DNA of 64,000 nucleotides from Pseudomonas ovata (GCF_003131185.1 NZ_QFFU01000018.1:1-64000); one strand, 5' to 3'. Shown: positions 1-7,498, counted from the stretch's first letter. Made by a program: numbers and translations. The notes: a model not told the origin generated them from the letters alone.

Positions 1-119
1 AGGCGCTGCCTTAGTAGTGCAACTTGCTCTTCGAGCACGCCCATCCTGGACTGCATCTTCGCAAGCATCTGCTTGAGCAATTCAGGATCATCAGGAAGGT
101 TGTCGGGCACGAAATTCAT
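1..119 (-). CDS. tnpC: IS66-family transposase TnpC, N-terminal part (cut by window edge)
   Basis: This is the first 39 or so codons of the large DDE transposase of an IS66-family element; the rest lies left of the window. The protein begins MNFVPDNLPDDPELLKQML and continues with a leucine-rich stretch (GVLEEQVALLRQRL) that looks like the N-terminal coiled coil of IS66 TnpC. The ATG lies 18 nt after the tnpB stop, as expected for the tnpB-tnpC order. Catalytic residues cannot be seen, so activity cannot be judged. Confidence 0.8.
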   Translation of the reverse strand, partial: MNFVPDNLPDDPELLKQMLAKMQSRMGVLEEQVALLRQR

Positions 120-137
120 GCCCTGGATTATACCGAA

Positions 138-317
138 TCAGGCCACGAATCGCGGCGTCAAAACCTGATGGGGACGGTTACGCCAAAGGTCAAAGCCGTC
201 GAGCATCCAATTGAGCTCCTGGACAGTCAGGACAATTGCTTCGTCGGTCACATCGGGCGATGTTTTGAAACGCTCAGACTCCAGGCGCTTGAGCCAAAGG
301 CAGAAGCCGTTGCGCTG
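138..317 (-). pseudogene. tnpB: IS66 accessory protein TnpB, 3' exon (interrupted by group II intron)
   Basis: This is the C-terminal 59 codons of TnpB, the small IS66 accessory ORF2 protein. It starts QRNGFCLWLKRLE, which is the conserved core of the family, and ends at a TGA 18 nt before tnpC. The upstream 60 codons lie at 2178-2358, on the far side of the group II intron. Joining base 2179 to base 317 gives a continuous 119-codon frame, the usual TnpB length, so the gene would be expressed only if the intron splices. The call as interrupted gene is firm; the exact splice base is uncertain by 1 nt. Confidence 0.8.
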
Positions 318-356
318 GTAAGTAGGCCGTAGGAGTTTCACCTTCAGCCTCTCGCA

Positions 357-390
357 GAACCGTACGTGAGCCTCTCAACTCATACGGCTC
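357..390 (-). ncRNA. Group II intron ribozyme domain V
   Basis: This 34-nt hairpin has the catalytic domain V layout: a GAGCCGTATG 5' arm, a short loop around AGTTGAGAGG, and a CTCACGTACGGTTC 3' arm. It is the most conserved part of bacterial group II introns and supports the intron call independently of the protein. The last codons of the RT (Arg-Met-Ser-stop) overlap it. Confidence 0.8.
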
Positions 391-1643
391 CCGTTGCCCG
401 GTCGAAACTCATTTCCATAAACATGCCAGTGCATGAACAACGATGGACAGGCTTTCTTCATCCGGTTGAGCCAATCAACACTGCGGCGTTTGTGCCCCGC
501 CAGTGGTTTGTACTTCTGACGGGCCCAGCGTTGCAGCTTCAAGTCAAAGTGATTGAAGACCTTGCGCATGACCGTTTTGTAGAAAGCCCCATAGTAGTTC
601 CACCACCCGCGCAGGGTAGCGTTGTACTGCTGTGACAACTCAAGAAGGCTGACCGGTGTTTGCCGGTGGATATTCCAGCTGCGAGTTCGTTGACGCATTC
701 TTTTTAACGCCTCATTACTGGCCCCGGGCAGGAAGCTGGTAAACCGGCGTCCATTATTGCCCCATGCCTCCCGTGGCCGGAAGGTGAACCCCAGAAACGT
801 GAACTGTGTCGTTGGGTACGCTGCTTTGCGGTTACTGTCTTTGCAATACACAATCTGCGACTTTTCCGGGTGCATGGTCAACAGACATACCTCCAACCGT
901 GCCTTGATTGCCGCCATGACCTCACACGCCTGCTTTTCGCTACGGCAGTGAACCACCGCATCGTCGGCGTAGCGTGCAAATGGACAACCTGGAAAAGTCC
1001 GTTGCATCCAGGCATCGAACGCATAGTGCATAAACAGATTCATCAATAAGGGACTGACAACCCCACCTTGGGGTGTACCGCTTTCACGCGGGACCTGAAC
1101 GCTGTCAGCAGTCTCAAATGGCGCTTTAAGCCACCGTTCGATATACAACAGAATCCATTCATCCTTTATGTGATGCTTAACCGCTTTGAGCAGCAGCTCA
1201 TGATCAATGTGATCAAAGGCTCCCTTGATATCGAACTCCACTACCCAATTAATATTCCAGCAACGCCTACGAGTGATCTCCACTGCCTGTTTGGCTGACT
1301 TTCCCGGCCGGTATCCATAGGAATCAGGATGGAACAGACAGTCCAGACTCGGCTCTATAAGCAACTTGATGGCGGTCTGAGCCACCCGATCGGCTACTGT
1401 TGGAATACCCAGCTTGCGTTTGCCTCCTGATTGCTTCGGAATTTCCACCTGCCGAACCGGTGGCGGAAAATAGGAACCCGACGACATGCGGTTCCAAACC
1501 TTGTACAGGTTCCGTTGCAGCTTCTGCTCGAACTGGGCAATAGATTGTTCATCTATCCCAGCGGCTCCTCGATTGGCTTTCACTTGCTGGAAGGCCTCCC
1601 AAACTGTCAGCTTGGAAATGCTGTACGACTTTGCTGCGCTCAT
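375..1643 (-). CDS. ltrA: Group II intron reverse transcriptase-maturase (LtrA-like)
   Basis: This 422-aa protein helps the intron splice and copies it into DNA during retrohoming. The reverse transcriptase domain covers about residues 55-300: the fingers motif KRKLGIPTVADRV near 76-88, WVVEFDIKGAFD near 133-144 with a metal-binding Asp, GTPQGGVVSPLL near 189-200, and the catalytic RYADD at about 224-228. A maturase (GIIM) domain follows, with RGWWNYYG. I see no HNH endonuclease tail, so integration may depend on ssDNA at replication forks. No key RT residue is missing, and the intron looks potentially active. It lies within the ribozyme, downstream of domains I-III. Confidence 0.93.
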   Translation of the reverse strand: MSAAKSYSISKLTVWEAFQQVKANRGAAGIDEQSIAQFEQKLQRNLYKVWNRMSSGSYFPPPVRQVEIPKQSGGKRKLGIPTVADRVAQTAIKLLIEPSLDCLFHPDSYGYRPGKSAKQAVEITRRRCWNINWVVEFDIKGAFDHIDHELLLKAVKHHIKDEWILLYIERWLKAPFETADSVQVPRESGTPQGGVVSPLLMNLFMHYAFDAWMQRTFPGCPFARYADDAVVHCRSEKQACEVMAAIKARLEVCLLTMHPEKSQIVYCKDSNRKAAYPTTQFTFLGFTFRPREAWGNNGRRFTSFLPGASNEALKRMRQRTRSWNIHRQTPVSLLELSQQYNATLRGWWNYYGAFYKTVMRKVFNHFDLKLQRWARQKYKPLAGHKRRSVDWLNRMKKACPSLFMHWHVYGNEFRPGNGSRMS

Positions 1644-2177
1644 GCCGCTCTTCCCCGCCGAAGCCGGTTGACGACATAAGCGAGCTGGGCAACGCCATCC
1701 CTTCGCTCCACTCTCATTACAAGAACTTCATCACTACTACGAATAGCTCCGCCCCTCGGCCTTTGCATCGGTATTCTTGCTTGCGGTGGTAGCCGCTTGT
1801 CATTTCCCTTGGCATCAAAGGCGAGGTTCTCACGTTCCATATCAAAGCCTGTATTGAGCTCATGCCGCCTATACACCGGCTGCCATCTGGACAGTAGACA
1901 GGTATCTTCCAGACTAATCCCGAGGCTACTGGGCGACCTCGGTTTTGACAGCGCTTGAATCCTTAACGATGCGTCTTCGGACGGTTTGCTTTCGCTCATC
2001 TTCTCAATACCTACCTGACGCCGTTATCGGCGCCTTTTCCAACGGTCGCTCACCACCACGCCTTTTGAACGCAGCAGCACCGGGCGGTTTGAAGCCAGCT
2101 CCTGCAAGCAGACTCCGGGAGGCCTACTCCCATCTTTGATACAGCATCGCTGGCTGATGCCAGCGTTCGTGACACAC

Positions 2178-2358
2178 CCCAGTACAAGATCTTCACGCGG
2201 TTGCGTGGCTTATTAAGGAAGACGAATAGTACGGGGTCGAACACCGCAACCTTGATGTCCAACTCGACCAAGGCTGCCAGACCGTCGATGGATTTTCGGA
2301 AGTCGACGGGCTTGGGGTACAGATACACTTTTTCGACTTTTGCATCAGGACGCATCAT
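2178..2358 (-). pseudogene. tnpB: IS66 accessory protein TnpB, 5' exon
   Basis: This is the N-terminal 60 codons of TnpB, from MMRPDAKVEKVYLYPKP to RVKILYW, where the group II intron begins. PKPVDFRKSIDGLA is typical of IS66 ORF2. The open frame runs on upstream to an ATG at 2406, but the start at 2358 gives the normal family length. Only 55-85 bp separate this start from the IS end, so tnpA is missing or reduced to a few codons; the element is either a tnpA-less form or was deleted. Confidence 0.75.
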
Positions 2359-2412
2359 GGTTGGCGGGCTCCAGAAAGAAATCGGGAGCACAGCATCCGG
2401 GATCAAGCAGCG

Positions 2413-2474
2413 GCTTTGAATGTGGGGTTCATGGAGCGCTTACGCTTTGAATGTGGGGTTCATGGAGCGCTTAC
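2413..2474. repeat. 31-bp tandem direct repeat at the IS66 element end
   Basis: The same 31-bp unit occurs twice without mismatch, at 2413-2443 and 2444-2474. Read on the minus strand each copy begins GTAAGCGCTCCATGAA, which resembles the GTAA... start of IS66-family terminal inverted repeats. The IS end is therefore probably duplicated, with the outer copy ending at 2474. This could come from one-ended transposition or from insertion next to an earlier IS end. Confidence 0.7.
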
Positions 2475-2491
2475 TATATTGGTGGGCAGGC

Positions 2492-2767
2492 ATGAGTAAG
2501 CCTTTCGATATGGAAGTATTCTTGGCAGGCATGCTGACTGGATCGCATGCGACGCGGCAACGCCATTTACGTCAGGCAAAGATTATTCAAGCTCAAATCG
2601 CAGAGCGCTGGCATCGGGAGACGCCCTGGTCTTGGCAGAGAAAACACTTGGCTTGGTTTCTTGCGCATGCCTTAGAGCGACGCAGTCAGGAAACACGATA
2701 TTATTACGTGCTCACTATGCGATTGCTTATTCGTCGATTAGAAAAGTCTTGGGTTATCAACCTCTGA
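2492..2767 (+). CDS. Hypothetical protein, 91 aa, next to IS66 end
   Basis: I do not recognise this protein with certainty. From ATG 2492 it reads MSKPFDMEVFLAGMLTGS and continues as a basic, tryptophan-rich, mostly helical protein (ERWHRETPWSWQRKHLAWF, then RYYYVLTMRLLIRRLEKSW). The pattern is reminiscent of the SAM-like core-binding part of a tyrosine recombinase, but there is no catalytic domain. The frame is open back to 2420 through the repeat; the start at 2492 is chosen because of the GGCAGG just upstream and because the earlier part is IS-end sequence. It could be a small mobile-element accessory gene. Bases 2768-2878 after it hold only a GC hairpin near 2855-2873. Confidence 0.45.
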   Translation: MSKPFDMEVFLAGMLTGSHATRQRHLRQAKIIQAQIAERWHRETPWSWQRKHLAWFLAHALERRSQETRYYYVLTMRLLIRRLEKSWVINL

Positions 2768-2878
2768 GCCGCAAAAAATTATTGCCAAGTACAATATACC
2801 TTGATGCTTACCGGACCGATAACCAAGCGTCTTTCGTTATGTTATTTGGTTCCGAGGGGACAGGCCCCTCGCACTCTG

Positions 2879-4204
2879 TCAAACAACACTGCTCCACAGT
2901 TTTATAGAATCGGACCTATACCAAACCACATCATTCTCTTGACACAGCAGCAAGAAAATCAATTCTTCCAATGCAGGCAAATAGAACTCCTCCAACACTA
3001 GTCGACAGCCAAGCGTATAGTTCTCGCTAGATATGTGATACTCCGTCTCCTTATTATGGACAACTGAACATCTTATCTGATAAAGAAGTTTTGAAAAAAA
3101 CTTGAAGAATGAAGCCTGAGGATCCGCAGACACCCTTTTAACATTCATTTTTGCAAGAAAATCATCAATTTCATTAACGTGGGCCGCTTGGGCTGCAATG
3201 AAACTCCCCCAACGCTGATATATTTCCTGCCCAATTGTACCGGTGCTAAATGGCAATTCAAAAGCGACTTTCATCAGAGAGCTAACCGCTTCCAATTCAT
3301 TAGTTTCGACTGCCTTGTATAAACTTTTAAAATCCCGAATTGAAAACATGACGCCATTTCTTGAGCGCTCAAGTTTTACTATAGGGTACTTAAACATGAA
3401 GCTCTCTACCACATGATATATAGATAGATACTTCGACAGCACATCTTTCCTTTCAACGTACTCACCCAGAATCTGCACAATCTCACCAAACTGGGCATAA
3501 TTTAAGCTCGGATCATAGTTATCGATAGAGGAATTCTGTGGAGGATTAAGATACTCAATACTCTTCGTAACCTTCTCCCCACGAGCCAACATGTATATCT
3601 TTAATAGAGAAGTAACATTTTCTCTACTAGATATACAGGAAGACAGCCCAAACAAAACTTCTGTGCTTTGTGTGAAATCGATATCATCACACAGCGAGGC
3701 TAAGCTGTACCATATTTCGACATCAGTTTGCGAAGCAGTCAACACGTTTAAGGAGCTTTGTTTTCCAGGATTAAACCAAGCCAAATTACTGCCGACCGGA
3801 CTAACATCAGAAACAAACGCTCCCGATGAAAAGCCCAATGCGCAAGGGATTACTCCAAAGTCAGGATTAACATCCTCATCGGGGATAGTAGCAACACCTT
3901 CACATATTTTCGCAGCCAGCGCTATCTGATAGGAGAGCTTTGGGTAACTGAAGTTCGGATAGTTACCAAACTCCCCACTAAAGCGCTCAAAAGCTGATTT
4001 AACTTTAGACAAATCTACATCAGAAGACCGTGATGCATGTTTATCTTCAAGTTCCAATCTCAAAGCAGAAAGTTCATCACAGAGTGCGTCAAAATTGTCT
4101 TGCGCGCTTGGATCCAAAGCCTCCCAGTATGTTTCATCGGCATCTTCAGATATTCTTCTAATTTCCGCAATCAAACCTGAAAAGACAGCATCAGCCTTCT
4201 TCAT
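2879..4204 (-). CDS. Protein with C-terminal HEPN-type motif, second gene of AT-rich island operon
   Basis: This 441-aa protein has no family name I am sure of. Its C-terminal helical part contains YQIRCSVVHNKETEYH (about 375-390). R378-x4-H383 fits the R-x4-6-H signature of HEPN domains, which are often metal-independent RNases in defence and toxin systems. A middle helical region with VVESFMFKYPIVKLE (about 265-279) and FSIRDFKSLY also looks conserved. The start at 4204 was chosen because ATG overlaps the upstream stop (ATGA) and is preceded by GGGGGAAGAG. Base composition is far more AT-rich than the chromosome to the right, a sign of transfer. Role in nucleic-acid cleavage or abortive infection is inference. 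Confidence 0.6.
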   Translation of the reverse strand: MKKADAVFSGLIAEIRRISEDADETYWEALDPSAQDNFDALCDELSALRLELEDKHASRSSDVDLSKVKSAFERFSGEFGNYPNFSYPKLSYQIALAAKICEGVATIPDEDVNPDFGVIPCALGFSSGAFVSDVSPVGSNLAWFNPGKQSSLNVLTASQTDVEIWYSLASLCDDIDFTQSTEVLFGLSSCISSRENVTSLLKIYMLARGEKVTKSIEYLNPPQNSSIDNYDPSLNYAQFGEIVQILGEYVERKDVLSKYLSIYHVVESFMFKYPIVKLERSRNGVMFSIRDFKSLYKAVETNELEAVSSLMKVAFELPFSTGTIGQEIYQRWGSFIAAQAAHVNEIDDFLAKMNVKRVSADPQASFFKFFSKLLYQIRCSVVHNKETEYHISSENYTLGCRLVLEEFYLPALEELIFLLLCQENDVVWYRSDSIKLWSSVV

Positions 4205-5406
4205 AGCTCTTCCCCCTCGAAGGCAGAGAGCCAATTTACTTGCTTAGAAAAATCACTCTGAATAAGCCTAACAACTGCTTTAAATATGATTCTCTTGCTT
4301 ACCGCACCAATATTAACCTTAGCCAAATCCAAGTTTTTTCGAGCCACCTCATACCCAGGAACGTCAACAAGTCTAAAGTTCCGAGCTAGCAAGCTGCATT
4401 TATCCAGAAAATCTGCAGGGCTTTTAGAGCACTCTCCTAGAGCTGCAAAAACAGCAGTTAATGAGGTATCGCGCCCCATCCATTGAACACCTTCAGCACC
4501 AAATACCCTACTAGCCTCCATATCAATTTCAAACAGCGCCGCGACAAATCCCTCTAAAAACTCATAGGAGAACACATCTACTAATTCATAATACCTATCT
4601 TCATCACTCTGAATCTTTTCAATCAAGTTTGAATTTGTAGATACCGGCTTTTTCTCAACATATGAAATCAGGGACGAAATCAGATGAGAAAAATGGAACT
4701 CCCCAACACCCCGTTCCTTGCTGTGCGAAGATGACGACACGTCTTTTTCCCTTGAAACCTTGACGTGACCAGCTTTGACTTCAGCAAGCATAGAAAAAAT
4801 ATTGTTAAACAAAAGTTCAAGCTGATGGCGAATATTTACTGGCTTATGACCAGCATTCAACAAGAGCATTTTCTGCACTTGCTCTCTCGGGCCAAGATTA
4901 CTCCAAACCTCAAACCATTGATAATTTTCTGAAAAGCAACTTTCTAGAGCCCCTCTTCCCTGAGCTTCATACATCCTTTTAAGTTCAATCAGGATATAGC
5001 TCGAAGAACCAATAGCAACCAACTCATCCCTGTACTTTCTTTTTAACTGAAAATCAGACTCGCCCTGCAATTGAGGGACAATCTTCTCAAGAAATAAATT
5101 CCTCGTATCGTTTATTACTTTAAGCCTATGGGTACGTTGCAAGCCGTCAAGAATCTTGAAGTTACTAATATCGCTACCAGCTAGATTATCGTTGCCATCC
5201 AGAACCAAGGTAATAGACGGGATATGCCTTTTATTCAGCACAGTCAATACAAGCTTATCTAGGTAAGAATTATTTACAATGGCTCGCTGAACATCGTACG
5301 ACGCATAGTCATGTGGCAGCGATGACAAGTACTCACTCAAAGAGGACCTTATCAAATAACAGCTTGCCGCGCCCTCAACCTTAACATCCAACTGATCAAA
5401 CTTCAT
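4201..5406 (-). CDS. DGQHR-like (ParB/DndB-related) protein, first gene of AT-rich island operon
   Basis: This 401-aa protein contains NFKILDGLQRTHRLKVI (about 82-98), a variant of the D-G-Q-H-R signature of DndB-like and ParB-like proteins. A second block, LLLNAGHKPVNIRHQLELL (about 181-199), sits where that family has an N...KPL segment. Such proteins act in phosphorothioate modification control, restriction-like systems and other island-borne loci. The start is firm: AGGAGG lies 5 nt before the ATG at 5406. The stop overlaps the next gene's start (ATGA), so the two are translated together. AT-rich composition suggests recent acquisition. The exact biochemical role is unknown. Confidence 0.6.
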   Translation of the reverse strand: MKFDQLDVKVEGAASCYLIRSSLSEYLSSLPHDYASYDVQRAIVNNSYLDKLVLTVLNKRHIPSITLVLDGNDNLAGSDISNFKILDGLQRTHRLKVINDTRNLFLEKIVPQLQGESDFQLKRKYRDELVAIGSSSYILIELKRMYEAQGRGALESCFSENYQWFEVWSNLGPREQVQKMLLLNAGHKPVNIRHQLELLFNNIFSMLAEVKAGHVKVSREKDVSSSSHSKERGVGEFHFSHLISSLISYVEKKPVSTNSNLIEKIQSDEDRYYELVDVFSYEFLEGFVAALFEIDMEASRVFGAEGVQWMGRDTSLTAVFAALGECSKSPADFLDKCSLLARNFRLVDVPGYEVARKNLDLAKVNIGAVSKRIIFKAVVRLIQSDFSKQVNWLSAFEGEEL

Positions 5407-5674
5407 ATCACCTCCTTGAGCTCACACGAATCTCCCTATAATGATACTTTGGAGTGTCGCTGTCAAAAGTAGCGCAACCTAAGAGCAGGCTTACAAGCCT
5501 TAGAACAAATGAAATATATTGACTCAACCTCCACTCAATACAACTTCTAGATCAAACCCACGACAGCGTGAGGGGCTGTGCTCTTAGTAATTTGACTCAA
5601 AAAAGGATAGCCGAAGAGATAGGAAAAAAATATTTGGTATAAAAAAATCGAAAAATCAATAGCTTATTAACATT
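5407..5674. promoter_or_regulatory. AT-rich region upstream of the DGQHR-HEPN operon
   Basis: This 268-bp stretch has no gene. It ends next to the operon with a near-perfect Shine-Dalgarno (AGGAGGTGAT on the minus strand) and must carry the operon promoter. The far part (5610-5675) is very AT-rich with A-tracts. I could not fix -35 and -10 boxes with confidence. Confidence 0.4.
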
Positions 5675-5696
5675 TTCGATTCCTGGTGCCGCACCA
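5675..5696 (+). other. tRNA 3'-end-like sequence with CCA (possible attachment site)
   Basis: The sequence TTCGATTCCTGG followed by TGCCGCACCA looks like the T-loop, T-arm and acceptor end of a tRNA including encoded CCA, with no tRNA body before it. Counting gives 22 nt where a standard tRNA tail has 23, so it is not an exact tail. A strong terminator follows at once. This is what the distal end of an island integrated in a tRNA gene would look like. The matching intact tRNA would be left of the window. Confidence 0.4.
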
Positions 5697-5712
5697 TACG
5701 AAACACCAGAAA

Positions 5713-5739
5713 AGGCTCACCGAAAGGTGGGCCTTTTTT
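5713..5739 (+). terminator. Rho-independent terminator with no gene in front
   Basis: GGCTCACC-GAAA-GGTGGGCC followed by TTTTTT is a clear plus-strand terminator. No plus-strand gene lies just upstream in the window, so it probably belonged to the tRNA or other RNA gene whose 3' end remains at 5675-5696. Confidence 0.7.
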
Positions 5740-5812
5740 GTTTTCCTGTTTGCACCTCGTGGCGGCGGGGATTGATCGGGCTAGGGGATGGGTGGGATTT
5801 AAGGAGACAAGC

Positions 5813-5938
5813 ATGCCTAAGCAGAGAATCCACTGGACGCCTGGAGAGGCTGCTGCGGCCGAAGGGTTTCGATGCCAGACCCACTTAAAAACAGATCGCC
5901 TAATTCACGCTGCTTTTCCCACTCGCACTTCAACGTGA
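5813..5938 (+). CDS. Small ORF, 41 aa, doubtful
   Basis: An ATG at 5813 follows AAGGAGA by 6 nt and opens a short frame starting MPKQRIHWTPGEAAAAEGF, ending at TGA 5938. The good ribosome site is the only support. Its end overlaps the broken antitoxin gene on the other strand, so it may be the start of a larger gene that was cut by the same rearrangement. Confidence 0.25.
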   Translation: MPKQRIHWTPGEAAAAEGFRCQTHLKTDRLIHAAFPTRTST

Positions 5939-6191
5939 AGACCCGCCTGAGCCAACAGGTTGATCAAGCGATCAACACTGAACAGATCGATTTTGCCGCG
6001 TTGCAGTTCAGAAATGCGGGGCTGCATCACATCAAGAATTTTGCAGCTTCAGCCTGTGACATACCACTGGACTCAATGAAATCGCGAATAACCATCATCA
6101 AGCTGAATGGAATGCGCATGTTCTCAGCGTCTGCAGAGGCCTTTTCCAAAGCGTCCCAAACGCTCGTAAATTCTGGGTCAGAGTGATTCAT
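5905..6191 (-). pseudogene. XRE-family (HigA-like) antitoxin, frameshifted
   Basis: From ATG 6191 (AAGGAG 8 nt upstream) the frame reads MNHSDPEFTSVWDALEKA and reaches GMSQAEAAKFLM, where a TGA stops it at 6027. One nucleotide out of frame, the sequence continues LDVMQPRISELQRGKIDLF and ends GLHVEVRVGKAA at 5905. Together these make a complete HTH XRE antitoxin of about 95 aa with its recognition helix (QPRISELQRG) beyond the shift. A single-base deletion near 6030 most likely broke it. Confidence 0.75.
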
Positions 6192-6265
6192 CAATTGATC
6201 TCCTTTGTCAGAATCTTCAGACGGCGGACTGCGAGATCGAGATCTGCTTTTGTCGGCACTTGCCG
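6191..6265 (-). pseudogene. Remnant of HigB/RelE-type toxin C-terminus
   Basis: Just before the antitoxin, in a frame whose TGA overlaps the antitoxin ATG (TGATG), the sequence encodes KVPTKADLDLAVRRLKIL and ends KEIN. This matches the basic tail of HigB-type toxins. An in-frame TGA at 6266-6268 and no further similarity upstream show that the toxin body is gone. Confidence 0.5.
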
Positions 6266-6319
6266 TCACTGTTCCGTATCTTTACCTTAGTCCGTAATGC
6301 CTATGGAAAGGGGTAAGAG

Positions 6320-7357
6320 ATGTTCGATACGCCGCCGCAAGCGCATCAGGTGATCGAGGAGCGGTTTGCTCCCAACAGGGTCGAGATGGTTGCGGCCGCG
6401 CTGCGACCGGCCATCGTGTTTTCAGAGAAACGTGACGACAAGCTTGGTGGCAGCCGGATCGGCGGTACGCCGGATTTGCCCAAGGTGATCGAGTGGCCGC
6501 GACGACCGGTTCCCCAACATATCGATGAGATTGCTAAACGAGCGGGCGAGCCTTTCGACGCGGATTTAGGCCGGCATCTTGCCGCGGGCCTGCCCTATGC
6601 CTTCATCGCGCAGATCAGCCTGGCGGAAGCGGCGGGTCTGGGTGATGTGGCAAAACCCCTGCCTGACGCAGGCCGGCTGTTGTTCTTCTACGATTTGATT
6701 GCAGGTCCCTTCGACACAGGGATGCAGTCGGCCAAGGTGATCTGGGACCGCAGCCCGGCCGAGGCGATTGCGCATACCTCCACGCCGGACAGTCTTGTCA
6801 CCGCCGCTTCTGCCTATCGCACGATGATCGACGACACGAACAGGCAATACGGCATACAGCCGGACGCTCGTCCGGCCGGTGCCCCATTGCCGGGCACACC
6901 CTATGGCGGTCCGGCCCGGCCGATGGCGCTGAAGGCTGTGCTGCAGCTGCCCTCCTTTTCCAGCCTCGAATTCCAAGCGTCCGGTCAGTTGGTCACGATC
7001 TATGATCAAACGATGATCGGCGGCGTCCAGGCGTTCAGCCAAGCCTATGACAGCGTTTCCCAAGGAGCTGGCCAGGTGAGTCTACTTCTCGGTGCGCCAG
7101 TGCCTGAGCAGGACGATCCCCGTTACGATGCTGTCATTGTTAACGACTACAAGATGCAGTTTCTCTCGCGTGCAGACTGGGCCAAGAACAGGGACACGGT
7201 GATGGAAAAGGCAAAGGACTGGCTGCTTCTGCTGCAGATCGATGTGTCTGGCTGGATGCAGGACAGTGGTGAGGGCACGATCTATTTCCTGATCCGTGAC
7301 AAGGATCTTAAAGACCGGGCGTTCGAACGCGTTGTCGCCGTCTACCAGCAAACCTAA
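6320..7357 (+). CDS. DUF1963 / YwqG-family protein
   Basis: This 345-aa cytosolic protein carries the YwqG (DUF1963) signature GGSRIGGTPDLP near residue 43-54, followed by WP and by LPYAFIAQISLAEAAG, where the family has its 'FIaQIdl' strand. The C-terminal part (QVSLLLGAPVPEQDD, then WLLLLQIDVSGWMQDSGEGTIYFLI) also fits the family. The molecular role of YwqG proteins is not established; some lie in polymorphic-toxin immunity loci. AAGGGGTAAGAG precedes the ATG. A second, more divergent member lies on the other strand at 9844-11397. Confidence 0.85.
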   Translation: MFDTPPQAHQVIEERFAPNRVEMVAAALRPAIVFSEKRDDKLGGSRIGGTPDLPKVIEWPRRPVPQHIDEIAKRAGEPFDADLGRHLAAGLPYAFIAQISLAEAAGLGDVAKPLPDAGRLLFFYDLIAGPFDTGMQSAKVIWDRSPAEAIAHTSTPDSLVTAASAYRTMIDDTNRQYGIQPDARPAGAPLPGTPYGGPARPMALKAVLQLPSFSSLEFQASGQLVTIYDQTMIGGVQAFSQAYDSVSQGAGQVSLLLGAPVPEQDDPRYDAVIVNDYKMQFLSRADWAKNRDTVMEKAKDWLLLLQIDVSGWMQDSGEGTIYFLIRDKDLKDRAFERVVAVYQQT

Positions 7358-7461
7358 GAGGGTGTAGTAGTAGAGCTCCGTATCACGTATTTCCAGGTGG
7401 ACACCATCGTCCTTATCGCTGGGATGCTGCAGGTGTGCTCGCTGGCCGTGCCGCGCCACAC

Positions 7462-7498
7462 AAAAAAAGCCCTCGTAGAGATACGAGGGCTTTTTTGT
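7462..7498. terminator. Bidirectional rho-independent terminator
   Basis: GCCCTCGTA-GAGA-TACGAGGGC is flanked by an A-run on the left and a T-run on the right, so it can end transcription from both the DUF1963 gene on the plus strand and the GyrI-like gene on the minus strand. Confidence 0.8.

Larger units (their letters stand above)
318..2177 (-). mobile_element. Group II intron inserted in IS66 tnpB
   Basis: A complete group II intron of about 1.86 kb lies inside tnpB. On the minus strand its 5' end reads GTGTGTC (2177 downwards), matching the GUGYG start rule. The 3' end reads CCTACTTAC (to 318), matching the AY end. A 34-nt domain V hairpin beginning GAGCCGTATG and ending ACGTACGGTTC is at 390-357, followed by domain VI. 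The RT-maturase sits at 1643-375 and its stop codon falls inside domain V. The 530 nt before the RT gene are the ribozyme domains; an open frame at 1640-1999 there is not a gene. In-frame splicing would need 1 nt more at the 5' side (2178) or at the 3' side (317). Confidence 0.85.

Noticed and set aside
1640..1999. 119-codon open frame between tnpB exon 1 and the reverse transcriptase
   Set aside because: It lies in the ribozyme domains of the group II intron, which are conserved as RNA; no protein family resemblance.
2855..2873. GC hairpin after the HEPN-motif gene as a terminator
   Set aside because: The stem CGAGGGG/CCCCTCG is good but no T-run follows on the minus strand, so intrinsic termination is doubtful.
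5675..5696. A complete tRNA gene
   Set aside because: Only the 3' tail is recognisable; no D-arm or anticodon arm precedes it, and the tail is 1 nt short.
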